Of a stretch of 64,000 nucleotides of DNA, positions 25,309 to 36,625 are shown one piece after another. Within the stretch, counting starts at the first letter, position 1. Every line of letters starts with the position of its first letter. Source of the DNA: JADKHC01 sp047600805 (GTDB taxonomy: Bacteria > Verrucomicrobiota > Verrucomicrobiia > Opitutales > Opitutaceae); contig JASGKG010000001.1 in the NCBI GenBank assembly GCA_047600805.1, positions 2,480,001 through 2,544,000 of the forward strand. Reading direction: 5' to 3'. Below the pieces are notes generated by a model. That model saw only the letters and a list, made by a program, of their open reading frames with translations, ran no database searches and had not been told where the DNA came from. The translations under genes and the position numbers were made by a program.

Positions 25309-25936
25309 GAGAGGTCAATGCTCGTTGAAGTTGTTCGAAAACTGTCACCGGCCGGTCGGCGTTCCAGAGCGCGCCAAGCACCGCCACACCGTCGAAACCG
25401 AGTTCGAGTGCGCGAACACAATTCTCGGGTTTGATTCCGCCCAGTGCGACGACCTTGGTGGTGCGCTGAGGTTCGGTACGGCGGGCGAGCAACGCTGATA
25501 CGTCGGAGAGCTCCACGGCCGGGAGATGGTCGAACTTTGAAATCGAAGGAAATACGGGACTGAAAAACACCGAACTAAAATGTCCAAGCGCCGCCTCCAG
25601 GGTTTCGAGCGTGTGGCAGGAACGACTGGTGAAAAGGTTAGCGTTGGCGGACGGGCTCTCCGAGAGTCGCGATCCGCCCAGCGTTCGTGCCCCGCCTTTT
25701 GAATCCTTGAAATGCATGCCACCACAGCCGAGTTCATTAGCAAGGCCGTGATGTTGGTGCAGAACCAAACGCGATCGCCATTCCTCCGGCACGACCCGCA
25801 GGTAATTGCGCAGGGCATGGTAATCCCAGGCGGGCTTGCGAACGTGATAACGCTTCAAACCCGCAGCCAAAAGCTGCGCGAGTACCGCGTGTTCACGCGG
25901 CTCATAGTTCTCCGGCGATATGACGACGAGCTTCAT
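25289..25936 (-). CDS. tenI: TenI/ThiE-like TIM-barrel protein (second paralogue)
   Basis: 215 residues from the ATG at 25936. It has the ThiE fold (RYHVRKPAWDYHALRNYL, FFSPVFPSISKFDH, VVALGGIKPENCVRALELG) but altered phosphate and metal motifs (HQHHGLANELG in place of VNDxxxxA; SPVF in place of GPxxxT). A polar insertion (about KGGARTLGGSRLSES) follows GGMHFKD. This profile fits TenI-type thiazole tautomerase better than a second synthase, but that is an inference. It overlaps thiS by 4 bp. Confidence 0.75.
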   Translation of the reverse strand: MKLVVISPENYEPREHAVLAQLLAAGLKRYHVRKPAWDYHALRNYLRVVPEEWRSRLVLHQHHGLANELGCGGMHFKDSKGGARTLGGSRLSESPSANANLFTSRSCHTLETLEAALGHFSSVFFSPVFPSISKFDHLPAVELSDVSALLARRTEPQRTTKVVALGGIKPENCVRALELGFDGVAVLGALWNADRPVTVFEQLQRALTSHVAGAA

Positions 25937-26132
25937 CCCCCTTGGGTAGCCTGAATCACCAACACCCGATCGCCATCGATCAGCCGGTGGGCATTCCACG
26001 CCGAACGTGTGACAACGCTATCGTTGACAGCTACCGCCACGCCGCTTTTACCGGTGTGGCCGAGTTCGGCCAAAAGCTCCTGCAGCGTCGTTTGGGCTGG
26101 CAACGAGCGCGGATGGTCGTTGACGCGAACGT

Positions 26133-26136
<4 letters not shown>
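25933..26136 (-). CDS. thiS: Sulfur carrier protein ThiS
   Basis: 67 residues, a ubiquitin-like beta-grasp protein beginning MNVRVNDHPRSLP and ending VIQATQGG. The C-terminal Gly-Gly is the site adenylated by ThiF and converted to thiocarboxylate. Overlaps of 4 bp with thiC and with the tenI-like gene show tight coupling. Confidence 0.95.
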
Positions 26137-28058
<1,922 letters not shown>

Positions 28059-28124
28059 GAGATTCGGAGTTTTTGCGCCGCTCTCCGCCGATCAGGTCGC
28101 AAGTTCCGTCGCTTTTCGCGTCCG

Positions 28125-28216
28125 GCTCCTGTTTTCCCTACGGCGGTGTTAAGCGCATCAGGTTCGAAGACTTTAGGAGCGGATCTTGCTCCAATCTCAG
28201 CCCGAAGCCCCGGGCT
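28125..28216 (-). promoter_or_regulatory. TPP riboswitch (THI element) of the thiC operon
   Basis: On the reverse strand the leader reads ggggcttcgggctgagat, a variable P3 stem (ggagcaagatccgctcc), then gaacctgatgcgcttaa and caccgccgtagggaaaa. The GCUGAGA and CCUGAU...GCGUAGGGAA-type elements are the conserved pyrimidine- and pyrophosphate-binding parts of the THI box. It lies 67 bp before thiC and would switch off the whole cluster when TPP is abundant. Confidence 0.95.
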
Positions 28217-28374
28217 CGCCTAAACGAGGTGAAGGCATACCAAGGACGCCAAAGAGTGACTTTTTCAACTCAAAACTACTCTATTGTCGGAGTGCCTCAG
28301 GATTTGCCCACACTCGAGGCACACGTTTCAGTGACCCAAACCCGACGAGTCGTATCCAAACTACCCTTACCCTC

Positions 28375-29145
28375 ATGAAAACACGCATCTTTCTTTCTAC
28401 GCTTCTGCTTCTTGCGTCATTCGGCTTCTCGCGCGCAGTCGCAGCGGAACGGGCCCGCGAAACATTTGTGCTCGTCCACGGCGCTTGGGGCGGTGGTTGG
28501 GCGTTCAAGGAGATTGATCGTCTGCTCACCGCCGACGGCTACACGGTCTATCGCCCGACGCTCACAGGACTCGGCGAAAGAAATCACCTCGCGCGCGCCG
28601 ACATCAACCTCACGACGCACGTCACGGACGTCGTGAACGTAATCCTTTGGGAAGACCTGCACGACGTGGTCCTCGTCGGACACAGCTACGGCGGCATGGT
28701 GATCACCGGCGTCATCGATCGCATCCCCGAACGCATCAAACGAGTCGTTTATCTCGATGCGCTTCTGCCCGAAAATGGGGAAAGCTGGCAATCGCTACGG
28801 CCGAACCCGCCCGCTGATACAAAGCTGGTCAACGGTTTCTTCATTCCACCGTGGGTCCAGGATTTTTCGGCAAAACCGCCGCATGACATGCCTCAGCCGG
28901 CGGGCACCTACACCGAGCGGATATCGCTCATTCATTCCGACCCGCACAAAATCAAGACGACCTACATCCTCACTGTGGACGAAGGGAAACAGCCGCAAGA
29001 CGACTTCTTCTTCCAATTTTACGAACGCGCGCAAAAACGCGGCTGGGAAACGACCGTCATGATCGGCGACCACAACGTACAATGGTCAAAGCCCAAGGAG
29101 CTGGTATCTCTCCTGGAAACTAAAACAGGGAAAACTAATCCCTAA
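28375..29145 (+). CDS. Exported alpha/beta hydrolase of the esterase/hydroxynitrile lyase-like family
   Basis: 256 residues from the ATG at 28375, with a signal peptide (FLSTLLLLASFGFSRAVAA). The mature enzyme shows the oxyanion segment FVLVHGAWGGGWAF, the nucleophile elbow LVGHSYGGMVI with Ser, an acidic residue after TYILTVDEG, and the catalytic His in IGDHNVQWSKP. The pattern resembles small plant-esterase-like and salicylate-esterase-like hydrolases. The substrate is unknown. It is divergent from thiC and shares the upstream region with the riboswitch. Confidence 0.88.
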   Translation: MKTRIFLSTLLLLASFGFSRAVAAERARETFVLVHGAWGGGWAFKEIDRLLTADGYTVYRPTLTGLGERNHLARADINLTTHVTDVVNVILWEDLHDVVLVGHSYGGMVITGVIDRIPERIKRVVYLDALLPENGESWQSLRPNPPADTKLVNGFFIPPWVQDFSAKPPHDMPQPAGTYTERISLIHSDPHKIKTTYILTVDEGKQPQDDFFFQFYERAQKRGWETTVMIGDHNVQWSKPKELVSLLETKTGKTNP

Positions 29146-29172
29146 ATCTAACTCGTGTCGCCGGCGGTGGCC

Positions 29173-30345
29173 TCACGAGGTCGAGCAAGCGTCGAGTTCG
29201 ATTTCGAAAAGCAGATCGTCGCGGCAAATATCGCAGTTCACCGGCACCACCGGCATTGTCTCAAGCCCATGAGCCGCCTGCCACCGGCGAAACACCGCCA
29301 TGTCCGCAGCCTTTTTGAAATACGCTGTCGCACGTGTGACCTCGAAAAACCCTAATCCGCGTGGTCGCAAAATCGCCTCAACCACGTCCATGGTGAGCGC
29401 GATCTGCTTCTCCACCTCTCCTTGCCAAACTGTTTTCCCGCCAGGCTCGATGCTCGCGGTGCCGGAGACCAACACACGCTTCTTTCCACCTGACGAAATT
29501 TCCACGGCACGACTGAAGGAACTGCCGTAGGCCGGCGCCGGACACTGCAACGGCGAAGCCAGTTCAGTCACCAATTGTCTTTCCGAGCTGTGCGGAACCA
29601 CCGCCCAAGCACCAAAGGTCAAAGCGGCTCCGCGCGGGTTTTTGCCACGTACCGCCGTGCTCGCAGGCAACGAACCGGAGCGGAATTTTTGCTTTTTGTA
29701 GAAGCCCGTGCGCTCCCGATTGAAATCATCGTACCATGCGAGGATCTCGTCGTTATAGAACCAAGTCCGCGCGATATCGCCAAAAACAAATCCAGCGTCT
29801 TCCAGCACTCGCTCTGCGCTCGCGAAAAACTGTGCACACTGCGTCGCCCGGGGTTCGCGCGGGTCGAGAGGCGTCAGCCCAGCGACGAGACAGTGTCGCG
29901 CATCAGCGTCGCTAAAAACATTGCCCACCACCTGCTCGCCCAAAGTCAGTCGCTGCACCTGAGCGGACGGCAGAATAAAAACCTGGAAGCCGGCAATCGG
30001 ATGAGGCCCACAGCTCTGCCCTTCCACCCACAACACTGGCCATTGCACCTTGCCCAATTGTCGTGACAAATGGTTCATCACCCCCGCATGTGCCTGCGTC
30101 GAACCGTACGCCATCACCATGAGCACGGAGCCCGCGCGCCGGCGTACTTCGTTCAAAACCCTATCCACAAAGGCCGACAGCGACTCGTCGTCATTCGGCA
30201 GGAAGGTGAGAACATATTCTTGAGCTGTGCCCTGCGCCGGACCTCCTTTGCCCTCAGGCCACCGGTTTTGAACCGCGTTCGCTGAACGCGATGATCTGCC
30301 CGACGGGGAAAGCTGGGGAGCCGCTGGGGAGGACTTCATACCCAT
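29173..30345 (-). CDS. Chorismatase (FkbO/Hyg5/XanB2)-like protein of the Rid fold
   Basis: 390 residues. The C-terminal half has RidA-like sequence with the chorismatase-type block RTWFYNDEILAWYDDFNRER and LPASTAV, then VSGTASIEPGGKTV and VNCDICRDDLLFEIELDA. The N-terminal half holds a second related domain (EYVLTFLPNDDESLSAFVDR, VEGQSCGPHPIAGFQVF). Chorismatases hydrolyse chorismate to dihydroxycyclohexadienoate or hydroxybenzoate. Whether this member keeps that activity is not certain; in many genomes such genes belong to aromatic pigment or quinone pathways. It lies 51 bp downstream of a large gene on the same strand. Confidence 0.65.
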   Translation of the reverse strand: MGMKSSPAAPQLSPSGRSSRSANAVQNRWPEGKGGPAQGTAQEYVLTFLPNDDESLSAFVDRVLNEVRRRAGSVLMVMAYGSTQAHAGVMNHLSRQLGKVQWPVLWVEGQSCGPHPIAGFQVFILPSAQVQRLTLGEQVVGNVFSDADARHCLVAGLTPLDPREPRATQCAQFFASAERVLEDAGFVFGDIARTWFYNDEILAWYDDFNRERTGFYKKQKFRSGSLPASTAVRGKNPRGAALTFGAWAVVPHSSERQLVTELASPLQCPAPAYGSSFSRAVEISSGGKKRVLVSGTASIEPGGKTVWQGEVEKQIALTMDVVEAILRPRGLGFFEVTRATAYFKKAADMAVFRRWQAAHGLETMPVVPVNCDICRDDLLFEIELDACSTS

Positions 30346-30396
30346 GCAGACGAACCCGGCGGCAAAACGTTACAACGGGCGAGCTAACCGCGAGCG

Positions 30397-31836
30397 CTAC
30401 TCAACATTAGCAACGAATTCACGTTTGGGGGCGGCAACTCGCGTTGGCAAAAGCGCCGCGTCCTGCATGCCGTGAATGATTTTTTTGTCCGGCGGGCAAA
30501 AGGTCGCGAGCGCTCCGCTCAGCAAGGCTTTGCCCCCGATCAAGAAGTAGTAAGGGCACAAGCGCAGCCGCCCATCCGCTTCGCGCAACTGCTGCTCGCC
30601 GTCGAAAATAGGATGTTTTACCCGGATCGGCTTCTTATATTCCTGAACGACGTGCAGGTTCGTGGGCGCGTCAGAAATCGCGATGTCGATGCCGCCTTGC
30701 CATTCTTCGCGTGAGCAGTCGCTGCCCAACACCACGCTGCGCGCGCCCCAGGCCGTCTCATGATAACCGCTGATCTTGATAATCAGATCGCGTTCTTTTT
30801 GCGACGCATTCGCAAGCTGCCGCCAATCGGTCAACGCACGGCCGCCCACGCGCGGTCCATCCAGCACGGCGCCCGGCGGCAGCGGTGTCGGGTCCATGAT
30901 CCACGATGGCGGTATCAATTGTTTAAGGATTTTCAACGCGCCTTTGCTTAGCGCTTCCGCCCAAAAGTCGGTCAGCAGATGATGATGAAACAGCGCCAGC
31001 GCCAGCTTTTCCTCCTGGAACGCGCGAAGCGGCGGCGCGATCGCCAATTCGCCGGCCTGCCAGGACTCAAAGATGAATTTCGCTGTGCGAATATTGGCGA
31101 TATCAAAAAGTTCGAAGAACCGGTAGAGCACGTCGATCTTTTCCGGGTTTCCGTCGACATCGAAACAGGTCGTGGTGCCGAGCGGAAAAAGATCGTCGGG
31201 GTCGAGACAGAAGACGCGCTTTCCTTGTAACTGCAGCTGTTCCGCCAGCCACTGCATTTCCGGCCGGTAAGTGGCTGCCTCGTCGCTCACCACAAGCGCG
31301 ATGAGCGGGTTGCGCTGGTCCGGACGAAGCACCGCGAGTGAATCGTAGAAGTTGCGAATCATCGCGTCATCCACGCCAACGATCGATTGATCGGCCGCTT
31401 CGCCGCTGCCGCCGTAGAGTCGATTGAGAAACGCCGTCAGCCCGATGCCACCTGGTACAGAATCGAGCTCCGTCATGACAAAACCCGTCTCGGTCAACAA
31501 AAGATCCGGACGCAAAACCGTCGGAAAGGCACCGCGGTTTTTCGGGTCGCGCGCGTGCTGAATCAAATCCGCCGGCTTGCCTCTGTCGAGATAGTCGGCA
31601 ACCCACGGCGCGACGAGCGGCTTGTTGCGCAAAAGATTTTTCCCTGCTGCCGACCGGAGATACAGCGTCTCCAGGGCTTGATGAAATTCCAGACACGCTG
31701 CGCCGATGGCCTGTAATTGCGCGTGCTGCTCAGGCGTGAGCCGCCACGCTGAGGGCGAGAGTTGCCACGTTTTGTCCTCGAAGAGCGGCTGCGCAGCTAA
31801 AGAAGCTCGGATCGTGGCGTAGGAAAGGTCGGACAT
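30397..31836 (-). CDS. Large conserved protein of unknown function, possibly ATP-grasp-like
   Basis: 479 residues and no signal peptide. I do not recognise a named family. The segment VMTELDSVPGGIGLTAFLN resembles the substrate-binding loop of circularly permuted ATP-grasp enzymes, and later stretches DLIIKISGYHETAWGARSV and VVQEYKKPIRVKHP could be nucleotide-binding strands. That assignment is weak. It ends 51 bp before the chorismatase-like gene and is co-oriented with it, so the two probably act together. Confidence 0.7.
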   Translation of the reverse strand: MSDLSYATIRASLAAQPLFEDKTWQLSPSAWRLTPEQHAQLQAIGAACLEFHQALETLYLRSAAGKNLLRNKPLVAPWVADYLDRGKPADLIQHARDPKNRGAFPTVLRPDLLLTETGFVMTELDSVPGGIGLTAFLNRLYGGSGEAADQSIVGVDDAMIRNFYDSLAVLRPDQRNPLIALVVSDEAATYRPEMQWLAEQLQLQGKRVFCLDPDDLFPLGTTTCFDVDGNPEKIDVLYRFFELFDIANIRTAKFIFESWQAGELAIAPPLRAFQEEKLALALFHHHLLTDFWAEALSKGALKILKQLIPPSWIMDPTPLPPGAVLDGPRVGGRALTDWRQLANASQKERDLIIKISGYHETAWGARSVVLGSDCSREEWQGGIDIAISDAPTNLHVVQEYKKPIRVKHPIFDGEQQLREADGRLRLCPYYFLIGGKALLSGALATFCPPDKKIIHGMQDAALLPTRVAAPKREFVANVE

Positions 31837-31912
31837 GGCAAAGGTCCACTAGAACACACCAAACTCCGTTTGGCGCAACTCTGTGTTGCGCGTCTGGCGC
31901 TTAACCAATCGC

Positions 31913-33073
31913 CTACTCCACCCGCAACACGTAACCACGGAGATATTCACTCTCGGGCATCGTGATAAGGACGGGATGGTCCGCCGGCTGATGGCAAAAC
32001 TCGACGATGTGCACGCGGCGCTTCGCGTCGGCCGCAGCTTCGGCCAGCACTTGGCGCAACTCCGCGTCCTGCATGTGATGCGAGCAGGTGAAGGTCGCGA
32101 GAATTCCGCCGGGCGTGAGCAACTTGATCGCTCGGAGATTAATCTCTTTGTAACCGCGCAGAGCGCCGGCCAGCGCACTCTTCGACTTCGCGAACGGCGG
32201 CGGGTCCAGAACGATCAAATCCCATTGCGCATCGCGACGCTCCGGCGCGTTGAAGAAATCGAAAACATTCGCCACCTGGAAATCCGCGGTGACTTGGTTG
32301 CGCTCGGCATTCTTTTTCGCCTGGCCAATCGCTTCGTCCGCACTATCGAGCCCGAGCACGCTCGTTGCACCCGCACGCGCGGCGTGCAACGCGAACGAGC
32401 CTTGGTTACAAAACGCGTCGAGCACACGGCGTCCTTTGGCGTATTTCGCGACGAGGCCGTGCTGCGCGACCTGGTCGAGATAGAAACCGGTTTTCTGTCC
32501 GCCAGTGAGATCCATCCAGTAATCAAAGCCCGCGATATTCACCCAGCGCGGCTCCCACGGTTTTCCCGATAAAGTCGAAACCTCCAAAGGCAGACCTTCC
32601 AGCTTACGGATGTGCGCGTCGTTGCGGAAAACGATTTCCGAAGCCTTGGTCGCTTCCTGAAGCAGTCGCGCGACGACGTTGCGGCGCTTCTCCATCGCGA
32701 GTGTCTGGATTTGCAGCACGACCGTTTCGCCAAACTGGTCTGCCACCACGCCGGGAAGCTCGTCCGATTCCGACCAAACGATGCGGCGTGTAGTGGACAT
32801 TCCACGACGGCGGGCCAGCGCGCGCTCGATCGCTCCGCGGAGAAATGCCTCGTCCAACTCTACACGCTCGCGGCTGAAGCGGCGCCAGCAGATCTGCGAT
32901 TTGCTATTGTAGATGCCGCTTCCAAGAAAACGCCCGGTGCGATCGCGGCATTCGACGACTTCGCCGTCGTGCTCAGCCGGAAGCAACGCCTCCACTTCAT
33001 TGGCAAAGACCCACGGATGTCCGGCAAGGACACGCGCTTTAACGTTCGATTTGAGCTTCAGAGAGACGGGCAT
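31913..33073 (-). CDS. rlmI: Class I SAM-dependent rRNA (cytosine-C5) methyltransferase, RlmI-like
   Basis: 386 residues. An N-terminal PUA domain (LKSNVKARVLAGHPWVFANEV) precedes an EEHEE-type domain. The methyltransferase core follows with KTGFYLDQ, RRVLDAFCNQGSFALHAARAG (SAM motif I), VLGLDSADEAI, LIVLDPPPFAKSK (motif IV) and FTCSHHM. RlmI modifies 23S rRNA C1962 in E. coli. The exact target here is inferred from architecture only. Confidence 0.88.
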   Translation of the reverse strand: MPVSLKLKSNVKARVLAGHPWVFANEVEALLPAEHDGEVVECRDRTGRFLGSGIYNSKSQICWRRFSRERVELDEAFLRGAIERALARRRGMSTTRRIVWSESDELPGVVADQFGETVVLQIQTLAMEKRRNVVARLLQEATKASEIVFRNDAHIRKLEGLPLEVSTLSGKPWEPRWVNIAGFDYWMDLTGGQKTGFYLDQVAQHGLVAKYAKGRRVLDAFCNQGSFALHAARAGATSVLGLDSADEAIGQAKKNAERNQVTADFQVANVFDFFNAPERRDAQWDLIVLDPPPFAKSKSALAGALRGYKEINLRAIKLLTPGGILATFTCSHHMQDAELRQVLAEAAADAKRRVHIVEFCHQPADHPVLITMPESEYLRGYVLRVE

Positions 33074-33125
33074 CGGCCCATCATCACGACCGTGCGGTGC
33101 GAATGAAGCTTAAAACACGGGGGGC

Positions 33126-33320
33126 TTACCGCGAACGCGGCAGGTAGTGCAGCTGACCTTCCTCGTCTTCGAACCATTCCGGTGTTCCAACGAGTGAAGT
33201 GACTACGAGGTAAACGCCTGTGAAGTAGAATGCAACAAAGGTGGCAAACAGGATAGCCATGCAGGGGTGAGCAACTGCCAAATCATGTATCATAGTCTTA
33301 CCCGAAAAGCTACGGCTCAT
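33126..33320 (-). CDS. Small single-span membrane protein, unknown
   Basis: 64 residues, or 55 if translation starts at the ATG at 33293. One hydrophobic segment (CMAILFATFVAFYFTGVYLVV) is followed by an acidic stretch TPEWFEDEEGQ. The composition is protein-like and the frame is closed by clean boundaries, but I know no family for it. It lies 52 bp upstream of the rRNA methyltransferase gene on the same strand. Confidence 0.5.
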   Translation of the reverse strand: MSRSFSGKTMIHDLAVAHPCMAILFATFVAFYFTGVYLVVTSLVGTPEWFEDEEGQLHYLPRSR

Positions 33321-33437
33321 TTTGCATTTTCTTTAGGCCGATTCCCCGAATGAGGTATAGGGCCCACGAGACTGGGGTGTTCACCCGAAAAATAATGTGG
33401 TACAGCGCGCCTCGCTCGGTAGCGTGGACCTTTTTCC

Positions 33438-35081
33438 ATGTCGCCTGCCGCAGAAATCGCCCGCCGCCGCACCTTCGCGATCATTTCGCATCCGGACGCC
33501 GGCAAAACCACCCTCACCGAAAAATTCCTCCTCTACGGCAACGCTATTCACCTCGCCGGCTCCGTCACCGCCCGCAAAAACCAGCGCGCCACCGCCTCCG
33601 ACTGGATGGAACTCGAAAAGCAACGCGGCATCTCGATCAGCTCGACCGTTCTCCAATTCGATTATTCCGGCTACGCGGTCAACCTCCTCGACACCCCGGG
33701 CCACAAAGACTTTTCCGAAGACACTTACCGCGTGCTCACAGCCGTCGACGCCGCCTTGATGGTGATCGACGCCGCGAAAGGCGTGGAAGCACAAACCCGC
33801 AAGCTTTTCGAAGTCTGCCGACGCCGCGGCGTCCCTATTTTCACGTTCATGAACAAATGCGACCGGCCGACGCTCAACGCGCTCGCGCTGCTCGACGAAC
33901 TTGAAAACGTCCTCGGCCTGCAATCTTCCCCGGTGATCTGGCCCCTCGGCAACGGCCCGTCGTTCCGAGGCGTCTACGACCGCCGCACCAAGCAGGTTCA
34001 CCTCTTTGAACGTGTTCCGGGAGGTGCCTACGAGGCGCCCGTGCAGGTCACCTCGCTCGACGATCCCATCGTGCGCAGTAAGCTCGACGACTACACCTAC
34101 AACGAGGTCAAAGAGCAGCTCGAAATGCTCGACGGCGCAGGTCATCCCTTCGACCTCGAAGCGGTGCGCGCCGGAAAACAGACGCCGGTGTATTTCGGCA
34201 GCGCGGTAAACAATTTCGGTATTCAGCTGCTCCTCGACGGCTTTCTCAAAGACTCAATTCCCCCCACCTCCCGCCGCTCAGTCACGGTTTCGGTGCCGAA
34301 TTCTCCGACACCCACCGAAAACAAAGAAATCCCGATCACGCACGAGAAATTCGCCGGATTTGTTTTTAAGATTCAGGCCAACATGGACCCGAAGCACCGC
34401 GACCGCATCGCATTCCTGCGCGTGTGCTCCGGAAAATTCGAGCGCGACATGATGGTCATACACCAGCGCACTGGCAAAACGATGCGTCTATCGTCCTCGC
34501 ACAAACTTTTCGGCCAGGAACGCGAAACCGTGGACGAAGCCTGGCCGGGCGACGTCATCGGTCTTGTCGGTCATAGTGAGTTCGGCATCGGCGACACGCT
34601 GACGGAGGACAAGAGCATCTATTTCGACGAGATTCCGCGCTTCCCGCCGGAAGTGTTCACGTACATTTCGAATCCGAATCCCGCGGACGCCAAAAAATTC
34701 CGCGCCGGCCTCGAACAGCTCCTTCAGGAAGGTGTCGTGCAATCGTTCCAGGCCCGCAACGCGCCGCCCGGCTCCACGCTTCTCGCAGCTGTCGGTCCCC
34801 TGCAATTCGAAGTCGTTCAGTACCGCCTCGAAGCCGAGTACGGCGCCGAGTCGCGACTCGAGCAGACACCTTGGACGCTCCTCAAGTGGCTGGAGCCGCA
34901 CCCGTCGCTGAAAAATCTTTCGTCGTTGGTCGTCGCGAGCGGCGTTAGCTTCGGAACGGACAAGTTCGACCAGCCCGTCGCGCTGTTCCCGAACGAATGG
35001 ACAATGCGGTATTTCTTGGAAAAAAATCCGGAGCTCAAGCTGCACGACCTGCCGCTCGAGCAGACGCGCAAGACCACTTGA
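33438..35081 (+). CDS. prfC: Peptide chain release factor 3
   Basis: 547 residues. G1 SHPDAGKTTLTEKFLLYG, G3 LDTPGHKDFSEDTYR and G4 NKCDRP define the GTPase. The RF3-specific segments RRTFAIISHPD, TASDWMELEKQRGISI and QFEVVQYRLEAEYGAES are present. RF3 recycles RF1 and RF2 from the ribosome after peptide release. It stands alone and rightward. Confidence 0.97.
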   Translation: MSPAAEIARRRTFAIISHPDAGKTTLTEKFLLYGNAIHLAGSVTARKNQRATASDWMELEKQRGISISSTVLQFDYSGYAVNLLDTPGHKDFSEDTYRVLTAVDAALMVIDAAKGVEAQTRKLFEVCRRRGVPIFTFMNKCDRPTLNALALLDELENVLGLQSSPVIWPLGNGPSFRGVYDRRTKQVHLFERVPGGAYEAPVQVTSLDDPIVRSKLDDYTYNEVKEQLEMLDGAGHPFDLEAVRAGKQTPVYFGSAVNNFGIQLLLDGFLKDSIPPTSRRSVTVSVPNSPTPTENKEIPITHEKFAGFVFKIQANMDPKHRDRIAFLRVCSGKFERDMMVIHQRTGKTMRLSSSHKLFGQERETVDEAWPGDVIGLVGHSEFGIGDTLTEDKSIYFDEIPRFPPEVFTYISNPNPADAKKFRAGLEQLLQEGVVQSFQARNAPPGSTLLAAVGPLQFEVVQYRLEAEYGAESRLEQTPWTLLKWLEPHPSLKNLSSLVVASGVSFGTDKFDQPVALFPNEWTMRYFLEKNPELKLHDLPLEQTRKTT

Positions 35082-35234
35082 TCGAAGCCGGCCTCGCAAC
35101 TGCGGCAGAAACGCGCCGGAACAAACGTTAAGCCGCCACGTCTCTCGTGGGTTTCACCGAGTTTGCGCCCAAGTCTGCACTCGTTTTTCTCTCGCACCCG
35201 CTCGGTAAAATCCACTGATGTTTCCTCAGACCAG

Positions 35235-36446
35235 ATGAATCGCCTCTGCACTTTTCTTTGCATCGTAGCTGCAATTGCGTTTGCCCTTCCGGCGCACGCC
35301 GCCCGCCAGAAACCGACTCGGCCCAAAACCGCCGAATCGCAAGTCTGCAAATACAAAGGGTACATCGTCATCGATGCCGCCACGGGCAAGACGTTGCTCG
35401 AAGACAATCCGGACGTTGTCAGCCCTCCGGCCAGCATGACGAAGCTCATGACGTTCGCCGTCATCTCTGACAAGCTGCAGCGCGGCGACCTGACGCTGGA
35501 AACGCCTATTCGTATCGACAAATCCGACTCCGCGATGGGCGGGACCCAGGTTTACTTGGATCCCCGCGAAACGTTCACCGTCGAGGAATTGCTCTACGCG
35601 TTGATGATTCAATCGGCCAACGACGCCGCTCACGCTCTCGCCCGGGCCTCCGCTGGCGATGTTACTATTTTCGTCGAGCAAATGAACGCCAAGGCGAAGG
35701 AAATCGGCATGACTCGCACGATCTTCCGCACACCACACGGGCTCACCTCCGAGCGCCAGGCTCTGAGCGAAGGCGACCTGACAACGCCACGCGACTTCGC
35801 CCTGCTCTGCCATTACCTCGTGTCGAAAACCGACGTTTTGAAATACTCGTCGGTGCGCGATCGCGACTTCGCTCCGAACCGCGTCAAAGGCCCAATCCAC
35901 ATGGAAAACCACAACCGGTTGATCGACCGCGTCACCGGCGTGGACGGCTTGAAAACCGGCTACACAAAGAACGCCGGCTATTGCTTGAGCGCGACTGCTC
36001 AGCGCGGCGGGCGTCGGGTGATCGCCGTCATCATGGGCTGCTTCGGCCCCAACGGCGAAATCGACAAAGGCGTCGCCCGTGATCGCAAGATGATCGAGTT
36101 GCTCGAACGCGGTTTCGCAGCCTTGAGCGCCGCCGGTGCTCCCACCACCTTCGCACCCACCGCACCGGCCGCGCCGGCACTTACGAGTAAAACCACGCCG
36201 ACCCCAAAGCCGAAACCAGCCGCCACCGCTACGCCGAAAGCTCCGGCAAAAACGGCTCCAGCCCCCGCAATCCCCGCGCCCGATCCAGAAACCACTCCTG
36301 CTCCCGCGCCTTCACCCGTCTCACCCGTGAGTCCCTCCGATTCTCCTGTGCAGGCAGCCCCGTCCAGCCCTGTTTCGGCTGCCCCGGATAGTTCGGCTCC
36401 TTCCGACGCTCCCACGGTGAAGTTTGAAATGCCGAAGAAAAAATAG
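35235..36446 (+). CDS. D-alanyl-D-alanine carboxypeptidase, DacA/PBP5 type, with Pro/Ala-rich tail
   Basis: 403 residues from the ATG at 35235. Signal peptide FLCIVAAIAFALPAHA. Penicillin-binding motifs: SMTK (67-70), SAN (127-129) and KTG (240-242) in GVDGLKTGYTKNAGYCLSA. After about residue 300 the protein becomes a Pro/Ala/Thr/Ser-rich tail with PKPKPAATATPKAP, unlike the amphipathic membrane anchor of PBP5. It trims pentapeptides in peptidoglycan. The repetitive tail may span the cell wall. Confidence 0.92.
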   Translation: MNRLCTFLCIVAAIAFALPAHAARQKPTRPKTAESQVCKYKGYIVIDAATGKTLLEDNPDVVSPPASMTKLMTFAVISDKLQRGDLTLETPIRIDKSDSAMGGTQVYLDPRETFTVEELLYALMIQSANDAAHALARASAGDVTIFVEQMNAKAKEIGMTRTIFRTPHGLTSERQALSEGDLTTPRDFALLCHYLVSKTDVLKYSSVRDRDFAPNRVKGPIHMENHNRLIDRVTGVDGLKTGYTKNAGYCLSATAQRGGRRVIAVIMGCFGPNGEIDKGVARDRKMIELLERGFAALSAAGAPTTFAPTAPAAPALTSKTTPTPKPKPAATATPKAPAKTAPAPAIPAPDPETTPAPAPSPVSPVSPSDSPVQAAPSSPVSAAPDSSAPSDAPTVKFEMPKKK

Positions 36447-36470
36447 GTGGCAACGAGTTCGATTTTCAAA

Positions 36471-36503
36471 AGGCGCGGTTTTCCAGCCGCGCCTTTTTTG
36501 CGT
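36471..36503 (+). terminator. Rho-independent terminator after the carboxypeptidase gene
   Basis: ggcgcgg/ccgcgcc stem with a short loop followed by a six-base T run, about 25 bp after the stop. Confidence 0.88.
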
Positions 36504-36625
36504 CTCGATTTTCGTGAACTTGGTTGCGCAAAAGGGCGCCTTTGCCCCGAACGCATTTCCGTTCGTCACATTCGAATATCGCAGGGCAGCCGTTGTGGTA
36601 AAACCGCCTCGTTCCAAATAAAACC

